The notes under the pieces were generated by a model. The model was not told the origin of the DNA. It did no database searches and worked only from the letters and a program-made list of their open reading frames with translations. A DNA stretch of 64,000 nt. It comes from Mikania micrantha. Lineage: Eukaryota > Streptophyta > Magnoliopsida > Asterales > Asteraceae. The DNA lies in contig CM018683.1 of assembly GCA_009363875.1 (NCBI GenBank), forward strand, positions 62,218,981 to 62,282,980, read 5' to 3'. The position numbers were made by a program, and so were the translations under genes. Position 1 is the first letter of the stretch. Each line of letters opens with the position of its first letter. Of the stretch, positions 10,945 to 22,039 are shown piece by piece.

Positions 10945-13783
10945 TGTGAGGCCCCGATTCCAGGCGACCCCACGTACGTTGGTCTCGTCATAACACATAG
11001 CCCTTAAACTAAAAACTTCCATAATCATGCAGCGGAAATTTAAAACATAGTTTGTCAAACATGAAATCATGTCTTAATTAAAACATAATTGATTGCCAAA
11101 ACCATCCAACTCTCTATCTGGATGCCCGAGCTCCTTGCCTTCTCTGACCATAGCTTAACCTGACATACATGCTAAATCAAGTCAGCTTACGCTGGTGAGT
11201 TCTAGTTTTCATAAAACATCATAACCGTTTTGTTAAGTTAAAACATGTTTAGCATAAAACATCCTTTCATTCACATAATCCAAAACATTGTCACATAAAC
11301 ATCCTAGTCATCATCGTCATACAACCACTGCTACTAAGCGTAACAGTGGGCTTATGCCGGCACAAGGCTCCATAACCTTTGATCTGACCCGCCTAAGCGT
11401 TCTGCAGATCCATACTTACCCAGTAACAAGTACTGGAGCAACCATACTTACCCCATACGAATATGGGAGCAACGTCATACTTACATCATACTTACCCCGT
11501 AACACATACGGGAGCAACCATACTTACCCAGTAACGAGTACTGGAGCACCCATACTTACCCAGTAACAAGTACTGGAGCAACCATACTTACCCCATAACG
11601 CGTATATGGGAGCAACGTCATACTTACCCCATAACAAGTACGGGAGCAACCATACCCAGTTATAATCGTGGTTGACTGTCATTCATACATTTTCCTATAA
11701 CACGTATAGGAACATCATTCCCAGTTATAGTCGTGGTTGACTATCATTCATTCCCAGCACAAATACTGGTACCTATCACATACATATCCTATCACATGTA
11801 TAGGACATCATTCTTACATCGTATATGATATACTAGCATTATATCATCTTTTCCTCATAACCATGAAGGCATCATATCCTTCATGCTTACATCATAATCA
11901 TCATCATAATCATCATAACATCACAGACATATCATGCTAGCATCGTTTCATTGTATCTTTATCCTAATAACTTAGGAATCATCATAACATGTTATGCTAA
12001 CATCATGTGTCAGTGTCATCATAACATCCTAGCATCATATACATATCATCACATCATCACATCGTACATCATGTCATCATACACATGTCATACTAGCATC
12101 ATATTCATAACATTCCACTTTCATCCTAGTAACCTAGGATCTTATCATAACATTTTGTAACTATCATTATAGCTACCATCTTAATGCATGTTATCATACA
12201 ATCATCATATCATATCTTCACACCTTTCATCATCATAATTCATTTTTCATGCATTCATCATACTTAACATGTTCTCAGGCATGCTTCATTTCACATTAAA
12301 CATTCATTCATCATAACATATAAACGTGCATACATAATTGTGGCATATCCTTATCCATTTATCATCATCTTAAACACATAACATCATGAACATAACATTA
12401 AGCATGTATGCCAGCCCAAAACATTAAACATGAAAATAGGGCGTCTAGAACTCACCTGATATCTCACGGTCGCGATATTACTCACAATTTGTGCTAATGA
12501 TATAAATCTGCATTGGTTTACGTTTAATATGTTATTTACATATTAACTTCTTGATTAAATCTTTCTGAACGTCCAATATCAAAGACCTTGCCTTAATAGC
12601 CATCAAATAGTCAATGTTGTTGATTATCATGCTAAAACAGGTTCCTAGACAGGTTAATGACTTAGAACTGATCAATCCTTGTTATTGATTACCCAGATAT
12701 CATGAAATATCACAACGTAGCATTAGAATAGGTTTAACAACCATGTTTAACATACTGATCTGCCTGTTATCATAAACATCAGATATTCGTTCCAGTGAGT
12801 ATGTTAATGATTGTGATTAGTTTGAAACACTTGGATTTAACCTTTCTTGTCCAAATATTAATCAAACTAATCCCCTAACTTGTCATAATCAAATGGTTTA
12901 AACCATTATAACCATTGTTATGATTCCATGCAAATCGGGCATTACAACGGCTCAAAACAAGGATTTACCCGTTAACAATTCGAGTTCTTCACTTAAAATC
13001 AATCCTAGCCATCATCTAGGCAATAATCAACAACCCTAACTATATCATCATGTTCAGAAACAAGATTTAATCATTCATTATCAGTCTAGAAGGTTAGAAT
13101 GAACCGTTACCTCTTCAGACGGAGTTCTGCGGGTAAAAAGATGATCCGGACTTGCAGAAACGTTCCCTGGTTCGATCTAAACCTTGAGAAGCCTTCAAAA
13201 TTGATGTTTTGGTGGATTAGATACTGATTTTGTGTATATGAAGTCGAAATCGTCGAAGATAAGATATAAAATGAGATTCTAGAAACAAAACTGACTTTTT
13301 AAGCAACTTTTGCGACTTTTTGGTCTTAGGCGCATCGCCTGACTCGGGACGCCGAGTTGGGGCGTACCGCGCGGGTCCATGGCGGCCAGATTTTTGTCTT
13401 TTCTTCGTTTCGCGATTCCGGGAGCATATGAACTCCGTTTTGCGCACGGTTTTCGCCTACGTTCACGATTTTTCGAGCTCTTTCCAATGGTTATAATCTC
13501 AAGACTTAAAGAGTTCAAAATATTTGACCTCTAATCTATTGCTATATTCAATTCAGTGTATCTTGAAATCGGAGCCTCGTTTCACGATTTCGCTTACACT
13601 CGTTCTCTTCATTTTCGAGTTGTGATTCTATCCTGAGAATTTTGAATTGTCACACATATCACAGTGGATTTCAAGCACGATCAAACATGCTACATTTTCT
13701 TTGATAATGCAATTCTTCGAACATCAAGAGTTACCGAAAACTCGCACGTTTATTTTTAGATTGCTAAATTTTCGGGTGTTACA
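10945..13783 (-). mobile_element. element C: solo LTR inserted in the B1 LTR
   Basis: It starts TGTGAGGCCCCG and ends GGGTGTTACA, flanked by CTAAT on both sides (10940-10944 and 13784-13788). At 2839 bp it has no PBS, polypurine tract or coding region, so it is a solo LTR left by LTR-LTR recombination. Parts resemble the LTR of D in the same orientation (for example the segment with GATCAATCCTTGTTATTGATT, about 12640-12700, versus about 26550-26610). D's polyprotein is on the - strand, so C is taken as - strand. It contains a hairpin array (11420-12140) and a GC-rich palindromic patch (about 13320-13390). Confidence 0.85.
11420..12140. repeat. array of short hairpins with changing but complementary stems
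   Basis: Units of about 30-45 bp share flanks (CATACTTACC before, AGCAAC after) and a short loop such as ACAAG, but stems differ. Perfect 6-bp stems: CCAGTA/TACTGG at 11420-11436, 11528-11544 and 11560-11576; CCCATA/TATGGG at 11452-11467 and 11592-11610; CCCGTA/TACGGG at 11496-11512. Later ones are TTCCTATA/TATAGGAA at 11692-11712, TCCTAT/ATAGGA at 11787-11805, TCCTAA/TTAGGA at 11962-11977 and TCCTAG/CTAGGA at 12124-12139. Two units have one mismatch (11628-11644 and 11754-11769). Confidence 0.8.
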
Positions 13784-13858
13784 CTAATTCATGATAAACA
13801 TGATTTTTGTGTATTTAATTTGGTTGATTGAATGATATGTGATGATTTAATTTAGATG

Positions 13859-16800
13859 TGTGACACCCGGCAATTTCAGGTAAATTGCAACTCTTGTATT
13901 CTTTACATTTCACATTCATACTTCTTGCATTTCATTTAATTATGTTTAATTAGATGAGTTGAACACAAACTACTGCGAAACGATAGTCCGTGGAGCTATC
14001 GAATCGTACATTGCACATTGGTTTTGGAAACCAAGTGTGGCAAACACAACACTAACGCAAAACAATAATTCGGGGAATTATTGAATTGTGCATCACACGT
14101 TGATTAGGATTAATCAAGCGTGCAAACACTTCTTTAGACACGAACACAAACAACCATCGATAATTCGAGGAATTACCGAAACACACACGAGTCTCACGAA
14201 CGTTGGTGAACGTCAAACACATTGTGTAACACAACACTCGAAACTTCACGAAACACTCACACATTGAACTTGAAAGTTCAAACGAGACCAAACGATGCTC
14301 GAACGATGTTCTACAGTCGAGAAACGAGCAAGAACGAGTCCAGAACAACAAAATAGGCTTAGTGGGCCTAACTTTTGGGCCAGGCGGTACGCCTGATCCG
14401 AAGCACCCAGACCTGGCGATGCGCGCGGGACTAAGAAATCAGCCGGACACATTTTCCATCCGCGCGGTACGCCTGGCCTTGGTGAGCCACGCCAGGCGTT
14501 ACGCCTGACATGCACAGATCGCAAAAATAAGATTTACACTCAACCTATCTCACTTTAATCATTCTAATCCTATTCTCTCGGTCACAACACCTCTATCTCG
14601 AGTTCCTACCTCTGTTTCTTCATCATTTCACCAGAAAACCTCCATTGTTGAAGCTTTGAAGCTTGGGAGGCCATTGAAGGTCCTTGAAGCTCAAAGTTGA
14701 AGAGGATTGAAGCTTGGAGGCCATACTTAGAGCTTGAAACCACCACCATCATCTCGAACCTGCACTATTCGAAGTTCCAGGAGCGTTGGGGGCTGCTCTT
14801 GTCATCATCTCAACCATCTTGAGCCTTTGAGGTAGTTCTTGTGACTAAAACACTCATTGACACATCACTACACACACATGCAAGTGTTAAATCACACATG
14901 CAAGCACCCACCCATCACATGCACGAATTTTGTGATGTTTGAGTCTGGGTTTGTTGATATGAATGTGTTTCTTAATGATCTATGAGGTTTAGATTGAGAT
15001 TTGTGAAGATCCATGATGATGTGTATGGGTAAATTTCATGATTTGTTCATAAAGTATTGAAAAGATGCCATGCATGTATGATCTAAGGCATTCTAGATGA
15101 TTTTATTGATGTTGGGATGATTCTTGATAATGTATAAGTGTTCTTGCAAGATTAGATGATGATCTTAATGATTAAAGACATGATATTTGATGAGCTTTCT
15201 ATTATTAGAAACTTTATTTTGTCAAAATGATGTTATGGATGAAATGGTGGACATGCATGTATGTAGAATTGCTATTAGGATGTTAAGATGATGATTTGAA
15301 CACTTAGAATGTGATATTGATAATGTTTATGGTCATTTTGGCATAGTTACTATATTTAGTAACTTTTATTAATGAAATGTTGCTAGATGATGTTATGGAC
15401 CATGTTTGCATGTTTAAATGATATTAGATTGGTTATTATGATGATTGGTGACATGAAAATTGGTTTAGAAATATTAAGATGGTCATTTTATGCAAAAACT
15501 ACAAAGTTACTATTTATGGTAACTTTATTTTTACAAAAACCGATTTGTAAACATGATGTGTGATTCGAGCATGCTAGATGACTTATTATGTTGTAGTATG
15601 ATGATTAGATACTAAGATAGATGGTTTTCGTTGTCACGAATACTACAAATGGAAACTTTCCATTTTAGGAAACTTTTATGTGCAAACATGTTGTAAATGA
15701 CTTATGTGACTTTGTATGATGATGTGCTATGTGTTAACATGATCACGTAGGATTAATGGGCATGCTAGAACTCTAAAATCAATATGCTTGTGAACTTGCT
15801 AAAAATGGAAACTTACTATAAATGGTAAGTTGTCCATAGACGCGACTTGCGCGTTTTGCACACAACGAGCACTAACACGAATGTTTCACAAAACACAACC
15901 AACACATGGTTCACCAACGGGTCGTTGACACACACGGTCAAACACGGTCAATGTAGACCGACACGGACAGACATGATCGACCGAGAGTTATCGATCACGT
16001 AACACGATCACTTACACGAACTCACGTATAGTATACGATATAGGTAGCCGGTGACTGACTACCTGACTACACAGGAGCTTACGCTTACGTTGTTTACTTC
16101 GCTAAGGTGAGTTCACGGCCCCTTTTTACATTTTCTACCTTTGGGGGAGAAAACATTGCATACAACTGTTTTGAACAACTTACACACTTTTGGTTATTTT
16201 TGTACATGCTAATATCGTATATACATATGTGTGACATTCATCCACAAACTGATAAGTCCTCATTAAACACACCTCGAACCGTTAATAGCGCGTTGCGCTC
16301 AGCGTGGTAATTCTGAATAGTACTATTTGGGCCTGACAAGCCCCACTGTTGCGAGCCGTATGGCCACCCCGACTGGAGGTCGGAACAGTGCAAAATGACC
16401 AAACAACATTTGCCATATCTTGGATGGATATGGTGGGAGGCAGCATGTTAGCTTCGGTTGCGAACCCGCATATGATATAAAACATATTGACTAGCTATCA
16501 ATTGATATTGCATTGTATTGAAAAATAGACCTACAAACATTTACTTTAAACATTTGATGTTTACTGCTGATTACAAACCTGTGCTCTCACCAACCATTGT
16601 GTTGACCTTTTCTCGCATGTTTTCTCAGGTAACTAAGGCACGTGCACAAGGAATAGGATGCTAGGCTGGAGTCACATGCATCTGTTTATGTGTCTTAGTA
16701 TACTAAACTATGATTATCATTTGATGGTGTTGTGTAATGTTAAACAACTTTAATCGCTTCCGCAACTATTGTCATTTATCATTTTGGAAAAACTGTTTTG

Positions 16801-17018
16801 ATTAACGCTTCCGCAAACTATGAATGATTTAATCTGTTTTGTTAACTTGTACTTTACTTCCGCAACTCTGATATTACGAAACTGTTTTATCCAAGTTATT
16901 GGATGTACGTACCCAACCAGACATATAGGTCTCGCATGTTGTGTGACCGGAGACTGCGATCCTGACAATCTGCCGCCGCTCGCGCCCCGGAAGGGACGGG
17001 ATTTCTCGGGGTGCGACA
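13859..17018 (+). repeat. 5' LTR of A1
   Basis: It runs from TGTGACACCCGG to GGGGTGCGACA. About 0.5 kb in, a GC-rich patch (14380-14515) carries repeated palindromic boxes such as CAGGCGGTACGCCTG and CCAGGCGTTACGCCTG. Splice-like CAGGTGAGT and TCTCAGGTAACT sites occur towards the 3' end (about 16102 and 16624). ORFs of 60-100 codons here have no recognisable product. Confidence 0.95.
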
Positions 17019-17272
17019 GATTGGTATCAGAGACAGGTTATTGCGAATTAGGTTTGCATTTAGTGAACTTAGTCTATAACCACTAGTCTCCACACGACAC
17101 TTAGTGCTTAGTATTATGATGCTTGCACACATGCCACATCTTTTATGCATTACGTTCATCACAGCACGTGACTGCCCGTGATGGGGAGAGCCGATAGCTC
17201 TACATGTACTTTACAGTACCTACTGCACACACTACATTAGTCATTAGACAAACACTAACACTTATTCTCGCT
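17019..17272 (+). promoter_or_regulatory. A1 primer binding site and leader
   Basis: TTGGTATCAGAGAC at 17021-17034, two bases after the LTR, matches the usual initiator-methionine tRNA primer site with a small change near its end. It primes minus-strand DNA synthesis. The leader to the gag start is about 250 bp. Confidence 0.85.
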
Positions 17273-20200
17273 ATGAAGATCATGGCTGGAAGACGTGGAG
17301 GACGCAGGAATGCAGGCGGACGTGGGAACATCAACCTGACTCAAGCTGAGTTGAACGCCCTCATCAACGAACGAGTTGAGGAGGTACTTGCTGCACGGGA
17401 AGCTGCCCGTAACCAAGATCTACTGAACCAAGGTGATGAACCTGTTCATATTCACCTTGCACTACAAACACTTGTTTCCAATTCAACACGTTTATTCGAT
17501 ACTTAACTCAACCTTGTTCCTTGCGTATCTCAGGAGCAAACCCTAACCCACCTCTCTGCACGTTCAAGATGTTCCTGGATTGCAAACCCCATTCATTCAG
17601 CGGCACTGAGGGAGCCGTTGGGCTATTACGCTGGATTGAGAAGGCGGAATCAGCCTTCGCCATGAGCAACTGCAGGAATGAGGACAGGGTCAAGTTCGCT
17701 GCAGGGACGTTCGAGGGAGCTGCCCTCACTTGGTGGAATGCCAACGTCCAGAACCTAGGGCTTGACGCAGCCAACGCTCTGCCTTGGGATAACTTTAAAC
17801 AAATGTTGAACCGTGAGTACTGTCCTCGCGGTGAAGTGCAGAAACTGGAAACGGAATTCTGGAACCATAAGATGATTGGTTCCGAGGTCGAGGCTTACAC
17901 CGCTCGATCTTATGAGTTAGCAAATCTGTGCCCGGAAATGGCAACCCCACCCTTCAAACATATAGAGAAGTACATTGATGGACTGCCACCTCAAATTCAG
18001 GGCATGGTGCTCTCTGCTGACCCCATCACCATGCAACAAGCTGTGCGACTGACTCACAAGCTCACTGATTCGGCAGTTGCACAAGGACTCTTGCCACCCC
18101 GTGGTGCTGTGACCACAACCAACGACAAGGGCAAACGGAAATGGGATGACACCCAGAACAAACCAACCACTCTCCAACCACCACCACAGCAACGTAAGTT
18201 TGGATCAACCCAAGCTTATGCCCCACCCATTCCAACCACCCAGAACCAAGGAGGTTATGCTGGAAAACACCCCAAATGCCACAAGTGCAACTTCCATCAT
18301 GCACCGGGTCAATGTGGCCGCTTCCAATGTCAGCGCTGCGGAAAAGGGGGACATGCAGCCAAAGACTGCAGGGGTGAACTAATGACAAAAACCCCGCAGC
18401 AGCCACAACAACAGCAACAACTTGAAGCACCGAAGGGTTGCTTCGAATGTGGGAAACCAGGGCACTTCAAAAAGGATTGCCCGCACCTGAAAAAGAACAA
18501 CAACCAACCGAACAACAACGGGAACAATGGAGCGAGGGGACGAGCCTTCGTGATTGGGGCCAAGGAGGCCAGGAGGGATCCCAACCTTGCAACCGGTACG
18601 TATCTCTTAAACGATAATTATGCTACTGTATTGTTTGATACTGGAGCTGAGAAAAGCTTTATATCTAAGGACTTTAGTGAGATACTTACCATAACCCCAA
18701 CACCCTTAGATGTTGAATATACGGTAGAGCTAGCTGATGGTAAATTGATTGTGACTAAGAATATTCTTAAAGAATGCACTTTAGAACTGGCAGGCCATAA
18801 GTTTAAGATTGACCTTATGCCAGTTACACTGGGCAGTTTTGATGTCGTAGTGGGCATGGATTGGTTGTCTGAAAACCAAGCTGAAATTATCTGCCACGAC
18901 AAGGTTGTGCGCATACCACTCCCTAGCGGAGAAACTCTAGACATCAAGGGCGAAAGGAGTGACACTCCTCTGAACATCATCTCGTGCATGAAAGCTCACA
19001 AATGCTTACGAAAAGGATACACTGCCATATTGGCGCTTATCACCGACAAGATTGAAGAGGAGAAAAGGATAGAAGACATCCCAGTCGTATGCGAATATCC
19101 CGACATTTTCCCGGAGGATCTACCAGGACTTCCACCACCTCGACAAGTGGAGTTCCGCATAGACCTTGTGCCGGGAGCAGCACCTATCGCACGAGCACCA
19201 TATCGACTTGCACCTTCGGAAATGCAGGAACTGTCCAATCAACTGCAAGAGCTGTTGGACAAGGGTTTCATTAGACCAAGCTTCTCACCTTGGGGAGCTC
19301 CGGTCTTATTCGTAAAGAAAAAGGATGGCACGTTTCGTATGTGCATCGACTACCGGGAGTTGAACAAAGTGACAATCAAGAACCGTTACCCCTTACCCCG
19401 GATCGACGATCTGTTCGATTAACTACAAGGATCGAGTTACTACTCCAAGATTGATCTGCGATCTGGGTATCATCAGCTAAGGATTCAGGAAGAGGATATC
19501 CCTAAGACTGCTTTTCGCACTCGGTATGGTCATTACGAGTTTCTGGTCATGCCGTTTGGGCTGACAAACGCACCCGCAGTATTCATGGACCTCATGAATA
19601 GAGTGTGCAAACCTTACTTGGATAAGTTTATCATTGTCTTTATAGATGATATTCTCATCTACTCCAAAACCCAGGAGGAACACAAAGAGCATCTTCAATT
19701 GACTCTTGAACTGCTACGGAAAGAGAAGCTGTACGCTAAACTCTCAAAGTGCGACTTCTGGATTCGAGAAGTCCAATTTTTAGGACATGTTGTTAATGAT
19801 CAAGGGATTCATGTGGATAAGTCTAAGATAGAGGCAATCAAGAACTGGGAAGCACCAAAGACCCCAACTGAGGTGCGACAATTCCTAGGCTTGGCAGGCT
19901 ATTATCGACGATTTATCGAAGGATTTTCCAAGATAGCCCAACCACTTACAGCTCTCACCCACAAGGACAAGAAATATCTCTGGACTGAAAAGCAAGAAGC
20001 TGCATTCCAACTTCTCAAGCAGAAGCTTTGTAGTGCACCTATTTTATCGCTTCCTGAGGGAACGGAAGATTTCGTAGTATATTGCGATGCCTCGATACAA
20101 GGACTCGGCTGCGTGCTGATGCAGCGCGACAAGGTGATCGCATATGCTTCTAGACAACTGAAAGTCCACGAGAAGAATTACACCACCCACGACTTGGAAC

Positions 20201-21930
20201 TTGGAGCCGTGGTATTTGCACTCAAGATCTGGAGACACTACCTGTACGGCACAAAGTGTACGATATACACCGATCACAAGAGTCTCCAACACATATTCGA
20301 GCAGAAGGAACTGAACATGCGACAACGTCGATGGCTCGAGCTTCTAAACGACTATGAGTGTGCTATCAAGTATCACCCGGGGAAGGCCAATGTAGTGGCC
20401 GATGCCCTAAGTCGGAAGAATGCCCCGAAACCCAAGAGGGTACGAGCTTTACAACTCACCATTCTTCCCAACCTCCCTGAGCAGATACGTAATGCCCAGG
20501 TGGAGGCACTTAAACCTGAAAATCTAGCGGCAGAATCACTAAGGGGAATGGAGCAACACCTTAAAGTAAAAGCCGATGGCCTACATTATTTCATGGAACG
20601 AGTATGGGTTCCGCGTCATGGGAACTTAAGAGACCTTGTGATGGACGAGGCTCACAAATCCCGATATTCCGTTCACCCTGGATCTGATAAGATGTATCAC
20701 GATCTGAAGGAACTTTACTGGTGGCCGCACATGAAAGCCGACATCGCTACTTACGTAGGCAAATGCTTGACTTGTGCTAAAGTCAAGATCGAGTACCAGA
20801 AACCATCTGGATTACTCACACAACCTGAGATCCCCATGTGGAAATGGGAACAAATATCCATGGATTTCATCACCAAATTACCCCGTACCCCAAGTGGGTG
20901 TGACACAATATGGGTGATTGTGGACCGACTAACTAAGTCAGCACATTTCCTCGCGATCAAGGAGAACGACAAGATGGAAAAACTAGCCAGAATCTATGTC
21001 AAAGAAGTGGTCTCACGACATGGAGTGCCAATCTCCATCATTTCAGATCGAGACGCCAGATTCACTTCTAACTTCTGGAAATCATTGCAAAAGTCACTTG
21101 GCACGCGGTTGGATATGAGTACAGCATACCACCCACAAACTGATGGCCAGAGTGAACGTACGATACAAACTCTTGAAGATATGCTACGAGCGTGCGTAGT
21201 AGACTTTGGAAATAGTTGGGAAACTCACCTGCCGTTGGTAGAATTTTCCTACAACAACAGCTACCACACAAGCATCAAAGCAGCGCCTTTTGAGGCACTC
21301 TATGGCAGGAAATGCCGATCACCCATCTGTTGGGCGGAAGTGGGCGACAGTCAGCTCACTGGCCCGGAACTTGTGCATGAAACAACCGAGAAAATCGTGC
21401 AAATCAGAAACCGCATGGCAGCAGCTCGTGATCGTCAAAAGAGCTATGCCGACAAACGCCGAAAGCCTTTGGAATTTCAGGTAGGAGATAAAGTCCTTCT
21501 GAAAGTCTCACCATGGAAAGGCGTCATTCGTTTTGGAAAACGAGGCAAATTGAACCCACGGTACATTGGACCTTTCGAGATCCTAAAAAGGATTGGTCCA
21601 GTGGCATACCAACTCAACTTACCAACCGAACTCGATGGAGTTCACAACGTATTTCATGTCTCGAACCTGAAAAAGTGCTTATCAGATGAAACACTTATAG
21701 TTCCACTGGATGAGATCCAGGTGGATGAACAACTACGGTTCGTGGAAGAGCCGGTAGAAATCATGGACCGTGAGGTCAAACAACTCAAACAGAGCAAGAT
21801 ACCCATTGTCAAAGTTCGATGGAACTCGAAACGCGGACCTGAATTCACGTGGGAACGTGAAGATCAGATGATGCGCAAATATCCCCATCTCTTCAAGCAA
21901 ACAGCGTCGAACGCCGACAACAACGAATAA
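17273..21930 (+). CDS. A1 gag-pol polyprotein (one intron, one nonsense codon)
   Basis: ATG at 17273; an in-frame ATG at 17282 is an alternative. Exon 1 (17273-17432) joins exon 2 (17534-21930) across a 101-bp intron, giving about 1518 residues. Gag has two CCHC knuckles (about residues 319-332 and 356-369). The protease DTG is at 422-424. RT has a VFIDDILIYS active site (Asp 758-759). RNase H has YCDASIQGLG. Integrase has an HHCC-type finger and the catalytic triad D1164, D1225, E1261 with 35-residue spacing. The C-terminus (VKVRWNSKRGPEFTWERED) resembles the chromo-like tail of Tekay/Del elements. TAA at 19420-19422 replaces the CAA (Gln) of A2 in the RT region, so full pol needs readthrough. 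No other break is seen. Confidence 0.9.
17433..17533 (+). other. 101-bp intron in gag of A1
   Basis: It starts AAG|GTGATG and ends ATCTCAG|GAG. Without splicing the first frame stops at 17504-17506, and the gag core lies in another frame. Removal joins NQ to GANPNP and continues in phase into the gag core. The same 101-bp segment, with the same borders, is present in the two family-A copies at 41276-41376 and 52782-52882. B2 and D gag have no such gap. Confidence 0.75.
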
Positions 21931-22039
21931 ATTTCGGGACGAAATTCCTTTCAACAAGTTTTCTCAAACACTCTTGTTTCTCGAACACTACCAACAACAA
22001 CCAAATTTCGGGACGAAATTTCTTTCAACAAGGGGATGA
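21930..22039 (+). promoter_or_regulatory. A1 3' hairpins and polypurine tract
   Basis: AATTTCGGGACGAAATT (7-bp stem, 3-base loop) occurs twice, at 21930-21946, overlapping the stop codon, and at 22004-22020. AAGGGGATGA at 22030-22039 touches the 3' LTR and is the likely polypurine tract priming plus-strand synthesis. Confidence 0.75.

Noticed and set aside
14052..14351. ORFs of 60-100 codons in the A and B LTRs (for example 14052-14351, 22233-22532, 37640-37936)
   Set aside because: They repeat only because the LTRs repeat; no start context, domain or cross-family conservation.
18062..18430. Antisense ORFs within gag-pol regions (also 20044-20325, 43390-43836 and others)
   Set aside because: Shadows of the polyprotein reading frames.
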